From JBAOHV01 sp963714875 (lineage in GTDB: Bacteria > Actinomycetota > Acidimicrobiia > Acidimicrobiales > Microtrichaceae): a stretch of DNA of 64,000 bases. A program made the position numbers and the translations under genes. Where the stretch lies: positions 1,364,001-1,428,000 of the forward strand of contig CAVQQI010000011.1 of assembly GCA_963714875.1 (NCBI GenBank), given 5' to 3'. Position 1 is the stretch's first letter; each line of letters opens with the position of its first letter. The notes beneath the pieces are model-generated. The model worked only from the letters and a program-made list of their open reading frames with translations, was not told where the DNA came from and made no database searches. Below are positions 1 through 9,571 of this stretch, piece by piece.

Positions 1-296
1 CCCGCCGCGTCGCGGTACACCAGCAGCGACGCGACCGACACCACCGCCAGCAGCAGGTACAGCGCCGGCAGCAGTCGGCGCCCCCGACGGATCCAGAAGC
101 CGCGAAGGCTGACGGTGCCGCTGTGTGCCCGCTCCTCGAGCAGCAGCGAGGTGATCAGGAACCCCGACACCACGAAGAACACCTCGACACCGAGGAACCC
201 TCCCGGCATCCACGACACATCCGCGTGGTACAGGATCACCGCTGCCACCGAGAGCGCGCGCAGACCGTCCAACGACGGTCGGTAGCCCAACTTCAT
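1..296 (-). CDS. Acyltransferase family 3 (OafA/YrhL-like), N-terminal part
   Basis: Only the first 98 codons are in the window; the gene runs off the left edge. The protein opens with SLDGLRALSVAAVILYHAD, the hallmark start of the acyltransferase-3 family (first membrane helix with the conserved His in LYHA). It continues with GFLGVEVFFVVSGFLITSLL, the usual second helix. Family members are polytopic inner-membrane enzymes that O-acetylate or succinylate surface glycans. The start ATG at 296 directly precedes KLGYRPSLDGLRA, which fits the family length. The FkbM methyltransferase upstream on the same strand suggests a glycan-modifying context. The exact acyl donor and acceptor cannot be told from this fragment. 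Confidence 0.85.
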   Translation of the reverse strand, partial: MKLGYRPSLDGLRALSVAAVILYHADVSWMPGGFLGVEVFFVVSGFLITSLLLEERAHSGTVSLRGFWIRRGRRLLPALYLLLAVVSVASLLVYRDAA

Positions 297-374
297 GGGC
301 GCGCGGGAAAGGGTGGCCACAGCCATCGCTTCCATTCTGTCGCAGCGAGGACCGGGTGCCGGGCCGCACCTGCG

Positions 375-1097
375 TCAGGGCACCAGGAAGTAGTTGCCCG
401 CTTCCTGGTAGCCCGCCGGGACCTCACGCAGCGACGACGTCGAGTCGTCATAGACATGGACCGTGTAGTCGAACCCGCGGAACATCTCGAGGCACTCGGT
501 GGTGCGGTCGTTGTCCCACAGCTCGGTGTAGACGAGCGGTCGGTCACGCTCGATCAACTGCTTGCCGCCCCGGAACACGAAGACCTCGTGGTTCTCCACA
601 TCGATCTTGATCGCGGCGACCCGCCCGGGGTGCAGTTGGACGTCGTCCAGCCGTCGCACGGGCACCGAGTACCGCTGCCCGGGTTCGTCGTCGTCGGCCG
701 CGACGTGGCTCAACCCCTGCATGCGGACGTTGGACTCCTCGGGCATGATCATCTGGAGCTCACCGTCGTGCTCGCCGAGCGCGGTCTGGCGCAGGGTGAC
801 GTTGGTCAGCCCGTAGTGGTCGACCATCCGGGTGAGCGCCCTGAAGTTCTCTCCGATCGGCTCGAACGCCTCGACATGGCCGCGGGGCACCCGCCGCGAC
901 ATCAGCACGGTCATCAGCCCGATGTTCGCCCCGATGTCGAGCACCAGGTCGCCCGGGCGGATCATGTCCAGGAAGTGGAACAGATCGCGGTAGCGGCGCT
1001 GGCGCGGCATCGTCGCCAGGGTCGCCCGGGCGAAGACGAACAGGTACCGCTCGAACCCGAGGACGCGCTGCATGACCCGCTGCACCGTTCGCTTCAT
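375..1097 (-). CDS. FkbM family SAM-dependent methyltransferase
   Basis: A protein of about 240 residues with the class I methyltransferase motif I VLDIGANIGLMTVLM (near residue 55), followed by EAFEPIGENFRALTR and IKIDVENHEVFVFRGG. The latter is the FkbM signature (IKIDVEG-like) near residue 165. FkbM enzymes O-methylate hydroxyls on sugars, polyketides or surface glycans; the substrate here is unknown. I chose ATG at 1097 because AGGGGGG lies about 10 nt upstream; an in-frame GTG at 1118 would add seven residues. A TACGCT box at 1143-1148 could be the promoter. Neighbours are ino1 upstream and an acyltransferase downstream, which fits cell-surface glycan decoration by association only. Confidence 0.85.
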   Translation of the reverse strand: MKRTVQRVMQRVLGFERYLFVFARATLATMPRQRRYRDLFHFLDMIRPGDLVLDIGANIGLMTVLMSRRVPRGHVEAFEPIGENFRALTRMVDHYGLTNVTLRQTALGEHDGELQMIMPEESNVRMQGLSHVAADDDEPGQRYSVPVRRLDDVQLHPGRVAAIKIDVENHEVFVFRGGKQLIERDRPLVYTELWDNDRTTECLEMFRGFDYTVHVYDDSTSSLREVPAGYQEAGNYFLVP

Positions 1098-1181
1098 CGT
1101 GGTGGCCCCCCTGACCACGGGCGCTGCGCCCGACCGCGCCGCAGCGTAGCGGCGGGCACCGGGGCGTCGGTCCGCAACGGC

Positions 1182-2486
1182 TCAGCCGGCCTCGGAGTGC
1201 GTGACGGGCGACTCGCCCATCCACTCACGCAACGTGTTCTTCAGCTTCGTCTGCTGGATGAAGATGTCGTGCTCGGCGGGCACGCCGCCGCTCGACTGGG
1301 GTGCCTTCCAGTAGAAGCTCAACCACTCCTGCACGCCCGACTGCCCCGCACGCTGGGCGAGGTCGAGGAACAGTGCCAGGTCCAACACGATCGGTGCGGC
1401 CAGGATCGAGTCGCGGCACATGAAGTCGACCTTGATCTGCATCGGATAGCCCATCCACCCGAAGATGTCGATGGCGTCCCACCCCTCCTTGTTGTCGCCG
1501 CGGGGCGGGTAGTAGTTGATGCGCACGACGTGGTCGATGTTGCCGTAGAGCTCCGGGTACACCTCGGGCTGCAGGATGGTGTCGAGCACGCCGAGCTTGG
1601 AGACCTCCTTGGTCTTGAAGTTCTCCGGGTCGTCCAGCACCTCGCCGTCGCGGTTGCCCAGGATGTTGGTCGAGTACCAGCCCCGCATCCCCAGCATCCT
1701 GGCCTTGAAGCCAGGGGCCAGGATCGTCTTCATCAACGTCTGGCCCGTCTTGAAGTCCTTGCCGGTCACCGGCACGCCGCGGTCGAGCGCCAGCTGCTCC
1801 ATGCACGGCAGGTCGATCGACAGGTTGGGAGCACCGTTGGCGAAGGGCACGCCGCTGGAGAGCGCGGCGTAGACGTAGATCTGACTGGGCGAGATGTTCG
1901 GGTCGTCGGCACGCAGCCCCGCCTCGAACGCCTCGACGGTGTCGTGCACCGCGGTGGGCTCCTGGTAGGCCTCGGTCGATCCGCACCAGACCATGACCAA
2001 CCGGTCACAACGCTGCTCGGTCCGGAAGTTCTCGATGTCCGCGATGACCTGCTGCGCGAGGTCCCACTTGTTCTCGCCGGTCTTGACCCGGACACCATCG
2101 AGCTTCTTGACCCATCGCTGGTCGAACACCGCCGGCATCGCGTTGATGCCCTCGAGCTCACCCGACAGGGGGCCCAGGTCCCGCTCGTCGAGCACGCCGC
2201 ACGTGCGAGCGGCCTCCAACGCGTTGGGCGAGATCGGGTCCCAGCCACCGAACACCACGTCGTCCAGTCCCGCCAGCGGGACGAAGTCCTTGATCATCGG
2301 GTTGCGACCCTCGTCGCGCTGGCCGAGGCGGATGTGGGCCATCTGGGTGAGCGAGCCGATCGGCTCGGCGAGGCCCTTGCGGGTGGCGAGGACGCCGGCG
2401 TAGGCGGTGGAGGCGACCGCACCCATGCCCGGGGTGAGGATCCCCAGGCGACCGGTGGCGGGAGCGATCTGCAACGGTGCTGACAT
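1182..2486 (-). CDS. ino1: Inositol-3-phosphate synthase
   Basis: A 434-residue protein that converts glucose 6-phosphate to 1D-myo-inositol 3-phosphate with NAD (EC 5.5.1.4). This is the committed step to inositol for mycothiol, phosphatidylinositol and compatible solutes. Clear family motifs are the N-terminal GILTPGMGAVAST nucleotide-binding segment, NGAPNLSIDLP, the catalytic VTGKDFKTGQTLMKT block near residue 245 and GWYSTNILGNRDGEVL. Length is normal for the family. ATG at 2486 is preferred over longer in-frame starts because the TAGAGT box at 2494-2499 sits 7 nt away, giving a leaderless mRNA. The upstream mazG gene stops inside that box. Confidence 0.93.
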   Translation of the reverse strand: MSAPLQIAPATGRLGILTPGMGAVASTAYAGVLATRKGLAEPIGSLTQMAHIRLGQRDEGRNPMIKDFVPLAGLDDVVFGGWDPISPNALEAARTCGVLDERDLGPLSGELEGINAMPAVFDQRWVKKLDGVRVKTGENKWDLAQQVIADIENFRTEQRCDRLVMVWCGSTEAYQEPTAVHDTVEAFEAGLRADDPNISPSQIYVYAALSSGVPFANGAPNLSIDLPCMEQLALDRGVPVTGKDFKTGQTLMKTILAPGFKARMLGMRGWYSTNILGNRDGEVLDDPENFKTKEVSKLGVLDTILQPEVYPELYGNIDHVVRINYYPPRGDNKEGWDAIDIFGWMGYPMQIKVDFMCRDSILAAPIVLDLALFLDLAQRAGQSGVQEWLSFYWKAPQSSGGVPAEHDIFIQQTKLKNTLREWMGESPVTHSEAG

Positions 2487-2493
2487 TCCCAGG

Positions 2494-2499
2494 ACTCTA
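2494..2499 (-). promoter_or_regulatory. -10 box TAGAGT of ino1 (leaderless), overlaps mazG stop
   Basis: On the minus strand TAGAGT is followed by 7 nt and the ino1 ATG, so transcription would start at about the start codon. Its first three bases are the TAG stop codon of the upstream mazG gene. Confidence 0.5.
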
Positions 2500-3915
2500 G
2501 GTCGCCCCCGCAGCACCGCCCGATCCGACCGTGCCGGCCTCGAGCTGGCGCAGGTGGGCGATCCGACGATCGGTGGCCACCCGAAGGGCGTCCTCGGGGT
2601 CCAGATCAGCAGCGGTGGCACGGTCGACCATGTCCAACAGCGCCGCGCCGAGCGTCGCTGCGTCCCACTCGGCCGCCGGGTCCCGCGGGGCCGACGCAAC
2701 CGGTGGGGCCACGACGGTGTCGCCCAGCGCGGCGGCGCGCTTCGCGACCTTCATCGCACGCGCCAGGGCGGGCATGGCCGATGGAATGCCGTCCATGACC
2801 GACCCTCGGCCCTGTTCGCTCCGCTTGTCGGACTCCCACGCGGCCACCAGCTCCTCGACGCTCGGCGGCGCACCACTCGTCCGGTCCGATCCGGACAGCG
2901 CAGCCGGACCCGACGCGGCAGCTTCCACGTGCGGGTGGCGACGCACGAGCTTGTCGTGGATGGCCCCGGCAACATCGGCCAGGGTGAACCAGCCGCGCTC
3001 CGCGGTGATCGCCGAGTGGAACACCACCTGGTACAGCAGGTCGCCCAGCTCCGAGCAGAGCTCGTCGGCGCCCTCGCCGGTGACGGGGTCGTACGCGTCG
3101 ATCGCCTCGAGCACCTCGTAGGTCTCCTCGAGCAGGTAGCGCTTCAGGCTCTGGTGGTCCTGTTCGGCCTTCCACGGGTCCTGGTCACGCAGACGGACCA
3201 TGAGCTCGGCGAGCGCGGCGACGCCGGCCCCGACCGGCGCCGCCATACGGGGAATCCACAGCGAGGTCAGGTGGTCGGGCTCGACCTCCCGGTCGAGCTC
3301 CCACCAGTCGACCTGCCGGACGACCTCGTCGGGCAGACCGAGTCGTTGCAGCACCGTCACCGGCTCCTCGGGTGCGACGTCGACCGAGAGCTTGATGTCG
3401 GACAGCACGAAACGGGAGTCGCACTGCGCCACCAGCAACGGCCCCCGCTCCCCTGCCGCGGCCACCTCGAACCGGTGGCCGTCGACCAGACGCGCACCGC
3501 GCTCGACCGGGTCGACACCGAGGCGCACCCAGGTCAGGTCCAGGAACGACAGCCCCGGGTGTGCAACCGTGCGCACCCGGTCATCTGCCAGCAGCAGCTC
3601 GACGGTGTGCTCAGCGACGAGGGGCGAACCGGGCACCGCGTACAGCACCTCGCCGGCGTGGAGTGCTGCGGCGACCAACTCCTCGACGATGGCGGGATAC
3701 ACCTCGTCGATCGAGTCCGCCGTGTCGTAGATCCGGTCGAAGCTCGGCGCACCGTCGAGCAGTGAGGCCGCCGGGTGACGTCGGGTACGGACGAACTGCG
3801 GTGACACCGAGCCCAGCAGGGACATGGTGCCGACGGTGACCAGATCGACATCGCCCGGACCGAGGCCGACGACGTGGACCGTCGGCACGGTGCGCCCACC
3901 GCCGGGGCGCCCCAT
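2497..3915 (-). CDS. mazG: MazG-type nucleoside triphosphate pyrophosphohydrolase with tetrapyrrole-methylase-like N-domain (YabN type)
   Basis: About 472 residues. Residues 1-210 resemble the SAM-dependent tetrapyrrole (corrin/porphyrin) methylase fold: VHVVGLGPGDVDLVTVGT at the start, then VLYAVPGSPLVAEHTVELL and FLDLTWVRLGVDP. The C-terminal half is MazG: LLEETYEVLEAID (EExxE near residue 263) and ELGDLLYQVVFHSAI (ExxD near 290) form the Mg-binding helices that hydrolyse (d)NTPs to NMP and PPi. This two-domain layout is that of B. subtilis YabN, and its position next to mfd is the same as there. The start is ATG at 3915, 1 nt after the stop of the SurA-like gene, so the two are probably translationally coupled. 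A GTG inside ..GGRTVPTV is an alternative start. Confidence 0.9.
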   Translation of the reverse strand: MGRPGGGRTVPTVHVVGLGPGDVDLVTVGTMSLLGSVSPQFVRTRRHPAASLLDGAPSFDRIYDTADSIDEVYPAIVEELVAAALHAGEVLYAVPGSPLVAEHTVELLLADDRVRTVAHPGLSFLDLTWVRLGVDPVERGARLVDGHRFEVAAAGERGPLLVAQCDSRFVLSDIKLSVDVAPEEPVTVLQRLGLPDEVVRQVDWWELDREVEPDHLTSLWIPRMAAPVGAGVAALAELMVRLRDQDPWKAEQDHQSLKRYLLEETYEVLEAIDAYDPVTGEGADELCSELGDLLYQVVFHSAITAERGWFTLADVAGAIHDKLVRRHPHVEAAASGPAALSGSDRTSGAPPSVEELVAAWESDKRSEQGRGSVMDGIPSAMPALARAMKVAKRAAALGDTVVAPPVASAPRDPAAEWDAATLGAALLDMVDRATAADLDPEDALRVATDRRIAHLRQLEAGTVGSGGAAGAT

Positions 3916-3916
3916 C

Positions 3917-4984
3917 TCAGCCGCCCGAGACCGTGGTGCCACCGCCTGCGGCGGAGGGGTCCGCCGCAGCGGCCGCCGCGGCTTGTGCAGCAGCCTCTGC
4001 CGCAGCCACTGCATCTGCGATGCGCTGCCCCAGCGGGCGTGCGGGCACCGGCGGCGGCTCGATGGTGAACCCGTTCTGGGCCGACACGACCTGCTGACCG
4101 AACCGAGGGTCGATCTGGGCGCCCAGCGTGGCGCGTTGCACCCACTGCTCGGGCCCCTGCTGCGCCATGCCCGCGGCCGCGACAGCCAACTCGCCCCGGG
4201 CATCCTCGAAGCTCACGTCCTGTCGACGTTCCAGGCGATACGCGAAGGCGCTCACCCCTCCGGGTCCACCCTGGGTGAGCACCACCCCTCGGGTCGTCCC
4301 CACCGGTGCGTCGGCCAGGTCGGTGCGCAGTTCCGGCGCCAGCCCGACCTCGCCGAAGCAGCCCTGGGCGGGGTCGGCCACCTGCTCGGCACCCTCGATC
4401 TGATCGACCAGGTCATCGAGGCCACCACCGGCGGCGAGGAGCTCCGACGCCGTGTCGATACCCGACGCCGGGACCTGGACCACGGTGAGGCACACCTGGC
4501 GCCACTGCAGTCGCGAGCTCTCGTACAGGAGCCGCAGATCGTCATCGTCGTCGGGGTCGAGCTGGGCGAAGCGCTGCGCGACCGCCGCACCCGCCACGTT
4601 GTAGTCGATCAGCAGCTCGCGGGTGCGGGGTCGCAAGGTGCCGGTGCCCTGCTGGGCCATCTGCTGGTCGATCTGGGTACCGAACCGCTCACGGTCACCG
4701 TCATCGATGTCGAGCCCCCACCGCTCCGCCTCGGCGATCCAGGCCTCGCGCTCGATCAGGAACATCAGCGCACCACGGGCGACGTCGCCGTCGAGCGTGC
4801 TCTCGTTCGGCGCGGGCGTCCCGCCGTTGAACACCGGGTCCGCCGACAGCTCGGCGACGTCGTCGATCGAGATGCTGCGCCCCTCGATCGTGGCGGCGGT
4901 GGTGTCGGCGGTGACACCGCAGGCCGACGCGATCAGGGCGACTCCCGCGCTGGCGGCCAGGAGCAGGGGGCGGATGGAACGCAT
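3917..4984 (-). CDS. SurA/PpiC-like peptidyl-prolyl isomerase lipoprotein (divergent)
   Basis: A 355-residue exported lipoprotein. The N-terminus is a signal peptide ending in the lipobox LIASAC (Cys22), so it should be anchored to the outer face of the membrane. Residues 25-170 look like a SurA N-terminal chaperone region rich in helices. Residues about 185-275 (QWRQVCLTVVQV ... GGLDDLVDQIEG ... CFGEVGL ... GVVLTQGG) follow the layout of a parvulin domain but with weak conservation, so isomerase activity is uncertain. The C-terminus is Ala-rich and ends in Gly/Ser. A TAGCAT box lies 7 nt before the ATG. The gene sits between mfd and mazG on the same strand. Confidence 0.7.
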   Translation of the reverse strand: MRSIRPLLLAASAGVALIASACGVTADTTAATIEGRSISIDDVAELSADPVFNGGTPAPNESTLDGDVARGALMFLIEREAWIAEAERWGLDIDDGDRERFGTQIDQQMAQQGTGTLRPRTRELLIDYNVAGAAVAQRFAQLDPDDDDDLRLLYESSRLQWRQVCLTVVQVPASGIDTASELLAAGGGLDDLVDQIEGAEQVADPAQGCFGEVGLAPELRTDLADAPVGTTRGVVLTQGGPGGVSAFAYRLERRQDVSFEDARGELAVAAAGMAQQGPEQWVQRATLGAQIDPRFGQQVVSAQNGFTIEPPPVPARPLGQRIADAVAAAEAAAQAAAAAAADPSAAGGGTTVSGG

Positions 4985-4991
4985 GGCCGAG

Positions 4992-4997
4992 ATGCTA
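4992..4997 (-). promoter_or_regulatory. -10 box TAGCAT of the SurA-like gene (leaderless), overlaps mfd stop
   Basis: TAGCAT is followed by 7 nt and ATG on the minus strand. Its TAG is the stop codon of mfd. Confidence 0.5.
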
Positions 4998-7900
4998 GGT
5001 CGGGCGAGGATCAGCGTCAGAACCGCCAGAACCGCCAGAACCACCGTCGCCGCCGGCGGGGGTCGGGTCGGGCACCAGCTCCACCAGCGCGGCCACCAGG
5101 TCCGACGCCAGGGTCGCCCCACCCTTGACCGGGAGTCGCAGCTCGTTGTCCGTCTCGCGGTAGGTCGCGCCCTTGAACAGCCGGGCGAGGCGCATCTGGC
5201 GAGACTGCGGCAGCGTGATCGGTGACATGGCAGCCAGCAACCCGCCACCGGACAGCGCCGGGCTCTTGGTGACGGTGATGTCGCGCACACCGGTGCGCAC
5301 GCACTCCGCCCGCAGGTGGGCGACCTGCAACAGCGCCGCAGCCGGGTCGGGCACGGGCCCGAACCGGTCGTGCCACTCCTCGGCGATGTCGTCGACGTCC
5401 GCGTGGCTCCGCACCGATGCGAGGCGCCGGTAGGCATCCAGGCGCAGATCGTCGCGTTCGACGTAGTCGGGGGGAAGGTAGGCGGGCATCGGCAGCTCGA
5501 GCACGATCTCGTCGGGTGCCTCGACCGGCTCACCGTTCAGCTCGGCGATCGCCTCGTTGACCATCTGGACGTACAGGTCGTAGCCCACCGCGGCGACGTG
5601 CCCGGACTGGCCGGTGCCCAACAGGTTGCCCGCCCCTCGGATCTCCAGGTCGCGCATGGCGATGCGGAACCCCGAGCCCAGCTCGGTGGCCTCGCCGATG
5701 GTCTTGAGCCGTTCATAGGCCTCTTCGGACAGCTGACGGTCCTTGGGGAAGAACAGGTAGGCGTACGCACGCTGACCGGCGCGTCCGACCCGACCTCGCA
5801 GCTGGTGCAGCTGGCCCAACCCCAACAGATCGGCTCGTTCCACCACCAGCGTGTTGACCGTCGGCATGTCGATGCCGGACTCGATGATGGTGGTGCAGAC
5901 CAGCACGTCGTAGCGGCCCTCCCAGAACTCGACCACCACACGTTCCAGGCTGCCCTCGTCCATCTGCCCGTGGGCCACCGCGATCCGCGCCTCGGGCACC
6001 AGCTCGGCAAGTCGGGCGGCCTGCTGTTCGATGTCGCGCACCCGGTTGTGGACGTAGAAGACCTGCCCCTCGCGCAGCAGCTCCCGTCGGATCGCTTCGG
6101 TGACCGCCCGTTCGTCGAACTCACCGACATAGGTCAGGATCGGTTGGCGGGCGGCCGGCGGGGTGTTGAGCAGCGACAGGTCACGGATGCCCGTCAGGCT
6201 CATCTCGAGCGTGCGGGGGATGGGGGTGGCGGTCAGGGTGAGGACGTCGACCTCGGCCCGGAACTGCTTGATGGACTCCTTGTGCGACACCCCGAACCGC
6301 TGCTCCTCGTCGACCACGAGCAACCCCAGCTTCTTGAAGGTGATGTCGCCCGACAGCAGGCGATGTGTGCCGATCACCACGTCGACCTCGCCGGTGGCGA
6401 GACGCTCGACCACCGAGCGGGCCTGGGCGGCGGTGAGGAACCGCGACAGCACCTCGACCTTCACGGGGAAGCCGGCGAACCTCTCGGTGAAGGTCTGGAA
6501 GTGCTGTTGCGCCAACAGCGTGGTGGGCACCAGCACCGCCACCTGATGGCCGTCCTGCACCGCCTTGAACGCGGCGCGCAGCGCCACCTCGGTCTTGCCG
6601 AATCCGACGTCGCCGCAGACCAGCCGGTCCATCGGGACCTCGAGCTCCATGTCGGCCTTGACCGCCTGGATCGCGGAGAGCTGATCGGGCGTCTCCTGGT
6701 AGGGGAAGGTGAGCTCCATCTCCCGCTGCCACGGCGTGTCGGGAGCGAACGCGTGGCCCGGCGTGGCCACCCGTGTCTGGTAGAGCACCACCAGCTCCTG
6801 TGCGATCTCGGCGACCGCCGAGCGCACCTTGGCCTTGGTCCGGCTGAAGTCCGAGCCGCCCATCTTGTTGAGCTTCGGGGTCTCGCCGCCGGAGTACAGC
6901 CGGATCGCGTCGATCTGGTCCGACGGGACGTACAGCTTGTCGCCGCCGCGGTACTCGAGCAGCAGGTAGTCCCGCTCGACGCCGCCCATGGCTCGGGTGA
7001 CCATGCCCTCGAAGCGGGCGACGCCGTGGACCTGGTGCACGACGTGGTCGCCGACCTTGAGGTCCTCGAAGAAGTGCTGGGCATCACGCCGGCCGGCCTT
7101 GACAGGTCGATGCGTGCGTCGGCGGCCGGTCAGGTCGGCCTCGGCGAGCAGCGCGAGCTTCACTCCGGGGAGGATCACCCCCCGGTCCAGGGAGGCCACC
7201 ACGATGCGACCGCCGGGGGTCCGCAGCTCGGACGCCGAGGGAGCCGTCGCAGCATCGACGACCGGGAAGGAGAAGCCGTTCTGGCTCAGCAGCGCATCGA
7301 GACGCCCGGCGGATGCCTCGCTGTCGGCACAGACCTGCACCCGGTAGCCGTCGGCGAGCACCGATCGGAGCTGGGTCAGCAGCCCCTGGGCCTCGCCCAC
7401 CGCGGGTGGCCAGCCGAGCGCGACGACGGTCGGGCTGTCGGGCGAGTCCGGGACGTTGGCCACCGACCACACCGGCGCCTCGGTGTGTTGCAGGAGCCGA
7501 TCGAAGCCGACGTGCAGCTTCGGCAGCTCCACGCCGGACTCGTCGTCCCGGGACACCAGACCCCAGGTCCGTGACAACGATGCTCCCAGGTCCGCCTCCT
7601 CGGCCGCGATGTCGCCGGCGCGGTCGCGCAACCGCCGGGGGTCGACCAGCAGGATCTGTGCGTCGTCATCGACCAGGTCGAACAGGACGTGTTCGCTGTC
7701 GGCCAGCCAGGCGAGCCAGGCCTCCATGCCCTCGAACACCTCGCCGTCGGCCAGGCGCTGCCACTGCTCGCGACCCCACGGCTGGGCCGCGACCAGCCGC
7801 TCGGCACGCTCGCGCACCTCCGGGCCCGGCAGCAGTTCACGGGCACCGAAGACCTGCACCGATGTCGATCTCGGCGGTGCTGCGCTGGTCAGCGACGGAG

Positions 7901-8580
7901 AACTCGACCAGCCGCTCCACCTCGTCGCCCCACAGGTCGATGCGCACGGGCACCTCCGCGGTGGAGGGGAAGACGTCGATGATCGAGCCCCGCACCGCGA
8001 GCTCGCCACGGTGCTCGACCTGGTACTCGCGCCGGTAGCCCTGACCGACCAGACGCTCGACCAGTTCGGTCGAGTCGACCCGGTCACCGGGACGCAGCAC
8101 GACGGGCTCCGCATCCTCGACGTGGGGGCCGAGACGCTGCACCAGCGCACGTGCGGTCGACACCACCACCGACAGCGACTCGTCGCGCTCGCGCAGTCGC
8201 CACATCGTGCGGAGCCGCCGACCCATCGTCTCGATCGAGGGGCTGACCCGTTCGAAGGGCAGCGTCTCCCATGCCGGGAACACCTCGACACCGTCCGCGG
8301 GCAGGAACGCGGCCAGGTCTGCCGCGAGGCGTTCGGACTCCGCGGCGGTCGGCACCGCGACGACCACCGGTCGCCGACGGGACAACGCCACGATTCCCGC
8401 CACGGACACCGCCCGAGCTGCCTCGGGCACCACCAGCACCGTCGATGAGCGACCCAGGGCGCCGACCAGGCCGGGCTCCTCGCGCAGCAGCGACGCCGTC
8501 GCTGCGAGCGGGGGCGGCGCCGACCTGCGGCGCGGCGCGGCAACGGGGCCGGTGACGGCCTGGGGGGTCGTGTCGGTCAC
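4995..8580 (-). CDS. mfd: Transcription-repair coupling factor Mfd, with a +1 frameshift near 7860
   Basis: Mfd removes RNA polymerase stalled at DNA lesions and recruits UvrA. Corrected, the protein would be about 1,194 residues, the normal family size. The first 240 residues (GTG at 8580, MTDTTPQAVTG) carry the UvrB-like module (PAWETLPFERVSPS, RGSIIDVFP). They run into a stop unless one extra C/G at 7859-7860 is removed, which gives AEIDIVQVFGARELLPG in frame. The rest has the CarD-like RNA polymerase-binding domain near residue 508 (VGDHVVHQVHGVARFEG), Walker A GDVGFGKT near 655, DEEQRFG near 757, LTATPIPRTLEMSL and the C-terminal D7 domain. All motor motifs are intact, so a sequencing error is more likely than real inactivation. 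A TAGGTT box lies 6 nt before the GTG. Confidence 0.92.
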
Positions 8581-8586
8581 GCACGG

Positions 8587-8592
8587 AACCTA
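8587..8592 (-). promoter_or_regulatory. -10 box TAGGTT of mfd (leaderless)
   Basis: TAGGTT, 6 nt, GTG on the minus strand, supporting the GTG at 8580 as start. Confidence 0.5.
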
Positions 8593-8659
8593 CCCCGGGG
8601 GACCGACACCATCATCTGTGGGTCCGCCCCGGCCGTGAGGTGCGCGAGGCTCTGCGCCC

Positions 8660-9559
8660 ATGGCCGTCCTGCTCGCCACGCTGTCGGCGCTCTCGTTCGG
8701 CGTCGGCGACTTCTTCGGCGGGCTCTCCGCTCGCCGGGTCGCGGCCCAGGTGACCACCCTCGCCGCCCAGATCACCGGCCTGGTGCTCGTGGTCGCGGTG
8801 GCTGCGGTGATCGGCGGGTCGCCGACGGGCACCGACCTGGTGCTGGGAGCTGCGGCCGGTGTGGCGGGTGCGTCCGGCCTCGTCCTGTTCTACTGGGCGA
8901 TGTCGCAGGGGCCCATGAGCGTCGTGGCCCCCGTCTCCGCGGTGATGTCGGCACTGGTGCCGGTCAGCACCGGGGTGCTGACCGGGGAACGGCCGAGCCC
9001 GCTGGCGATGGTCGGCATCGCCGTCGCCCTGCCCGCGATCGTGGCGATCAGCCGCGAACCGACCCCGACCGAGGCGGCAACGACCGAGGCCGCCGTCGAG
9101 TCATCCCTGCACGTGCACTCACCGGACTGGCTCTCCTCCCTCGGTGGGCCGCCGGTGATCGCCGCGGCGGCCGCGGGCGTCGGGTTCGGGCTCTTCTTCA
9201 CCATCCTCGCCGGCACCTCCGACGACAGCGGCCTGTGGCCGATCGCGAGCGCCCGCAGCACCGCGGTCGTGCTCGCGCTCCTGGCGGTCGTGATCACCCG
9301 GACGCGGCCCTCGGGCGCCGCAGCCCGGGTGGGCGTGCGGCTGGCCATGCTGGCGGGAACGCTGGACGTCACCGCCAACGTGTTCTACCTGCTCGCCTCG
9401 CGCCAGGGGCTGTTGAGCCTCGTCGGCGTCATCGGAGCGATGTACCCGGCCTCCACCGTCGTGCTCGCACGACTCGTGCTCGGCGAGCGGCTGGCGCGCC
9501 ACCAGCTGATCGGGATGGGCGTCGCTGCCCTCGCGGTCGGACTCATCGCCGCAGCGTGA
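8660..9559 (+). CDS. EamA/DMT-family membrane transporter
   Basis: A 299-residue, highly hydrophobic protein with ten predicted helices arranged as two five-helix EamA repeats. The first runs over residues 1-130 (ALSFGVGDFFGGLSARR, LVLFYWAMSQGPMSVVAPVSA). The second covers about 165-299 (FYLLASRQGLLSLVGVIGAMYPASTVVLA). The end-of-repeat motif xGE appears twice (VLTGERPS and VLGERLARHQ). Family members export small metabolites or amino acids; the substrate is unknown. It is the only plus-strand gene inside the mfd-pth-prs run, is divergent from mfd, and ends 12 bp from the convergent pth gene, so it is probably an insertion into the old cluster. Confidence 0.85.
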   Translation: MAVLLATLSALSFGVGDFFGGLSARRVAAQVTTLAAQITGLVLVVAVAAVIGGSPTGTDLVLGAAAGVAGASGLVLFYWAMSQGPMSVVAPVSAVMSALVPVSTGVLTGERPSPLAMVGIAVALPAIVAISREPTPTEAATTEAAVESSLHVHSPDWLSSLGGPPVIAAAAAGVGFGLFFTILAGTSDDSGLWPIASARSTAVVLALLAVVITRTRPSGAAARVGVRLAMLAGTLDVTANVFYLLASRQGLLSLVGVIGAMYPASTVVLARLVLGERLARHQLIGMGVAALAVGLIAAA

Positions 9560-9571
9560 GGCCTCGACGGT

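Noticed and set aside
123..2483. Long plus-strand open frame over ino1 and the FkbM gene
   Set aside because: Shadow of two well-supported minus-strand genes; composition is His/Arg/Val-rich with no motif.
5316..7574. Long plus-strand open frame over mfd
   Set aside because: Antisense to the conserved motor domains of mfd; no start signal or recognisable protein.
7855..7866. Programmed frameshift in mfd
   Set aside because: No slippery heptamer or downstream pseudoknot is evident, and the same type of one-base insertion occurs in unrelated genes.
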